Shown piece by piece: positions 17,527 through 17,762 of a DNA stretch of 17,762 nt (positions within the stretch are counted from its first letter, which is position 1; each line of letters starts with the position of its first letter). The notes under the pieces are model-generated. The model made no database searches. It was not told the origin of the DNA and saw only the letters and a program-made list of their open reading frames with translations. Location of the stretch: NCBI RefSeq assembly GCF_001949145.1, contig NW_019091415.1, positions 1,679,260 to 1,697,021 on the forward strand, written 5' to 3'. Origin of the DNA: Acanthaster planci. Its lineage: Eukaryota; Echinodermata; Asteroidea; Valvatida; Acanthasteridae. The position numbers and the translations under genes were made by a program.

Positions 17527-17762
17527 CCGTTACATGCGCTGCCGGGCGGTTGTTTCATATTTCGTTTTTCAAAAATCTTCAAAAATTTATATCTTTTTTT
17601 CTGAACGCCTAAACCCCATAAAATGGGTGTCCCGTGGCGAGTCTAGCCCTCACAAGCAACCTCCATTGACCCTTCAGGTTTTGCGGCCACGCCGCCAGCT
17701 CTGTGTAGAGCCCCCATTGTGTGCGTTACATATAACAATTTCAAGTAAAATTTAGAAACCAA
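17527..17762. other. Noncoding tail after the recombinase
   Basis: T-rich sequence, then a GC-richer part with a 5-bp hairpin (CCCATAAAATGGG near 17618). It may be the 3' untranslated end of the element. I could not match it as an inverted repeat to any part upstream, so no terminal repeat is claimed. Confidence 0.35.

Noticed and set aside
17285-17755. 156-codon plus frame over the recombinase end
   Set aside because: The overlapping frame 17278-17526 holds the ISRWVV-like and HNVQ motifs. The longer frame has a KWCMERMKDIRDLP-like start that may be ancestral just before 17300, but runs off into noncoding tail.
1-17762. CRISPR array, tRNA or rRNA genes, bacterial operon structure
   Set aside because: No regularly spaced direct repeats, no cloverleaf or rRNA sequence, and no operon-like packing; the DNA is eukaryotic with introns.

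Overview
The window is animal nuclear DNA, not prokaryotic. It is AT-rich, has spliced exons with GT..AG introns and matching phases, and carries several decayed retroelements. The one cellular gene I recognise is a piece of a MYCBPAP-like (MYCBP-associated protein, ASH-domain, ciliary/sperm-tail) gene. Retroelement relics of the tyrosine-recombinase (DIRS-like) kind, a gag-like relic of a type frequent in aquatic invertebrates, and frequent TGTACATGTACA-type palindromes together suggest a marine invertebrate. I cannot fix the phylum from sequence alone.

Layout. 1-675: no supported gene. 676-1254, minus strand: broken gag-like ORF with an in-frame 24-bp duplication. 1255-2236: AT-rich noncoding DNA, probably intron upstream of the first visible MYCBPAP exon. 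2237-4956, plus strand: three consecutive internal exons of the MYCBPAP-like gene (2237-2349, 2611-2830, 4693-4956); earlier and later exons are not visible. 4957-7081: intron-like or intergenic DNA with a C-poor GATG minisatellite (about 5571-5825). 7082-7614: a long inverted repeat with 29-bp perfect cores. 7987-8289: a short reverse-transcriptase relic with an intact FLDD box. 9415-10282: gag-like low-complexity reading frames, frameshifted. 10283-13456: mostly AT-rich DNA without a convincing gene. 13592-14054: a candidate small two-exon gene of unknown family (74 residues if the ATG at 13592 is used). 14245-17526: a long, frameshifted DIRS-like retroelement, in the order gag-like / linker / RT / RNase H-like / tyrosine recombinase. 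17527-17762: trailing noncoding DNA.

The cellular gene and the retroelements do not form a functional unit. The right half looks like a zone where YR-retroelement copies have accumulated, broken and perhaps nested. No retroelement here appears able to move: each relic has stops or frameshifts, and the long element has lost catalytic residues in both RT and recombinase. I found no rRNA, tRNA or CRISPR array. The least explained items are the two-exon candidate gene and the inverted repeat.
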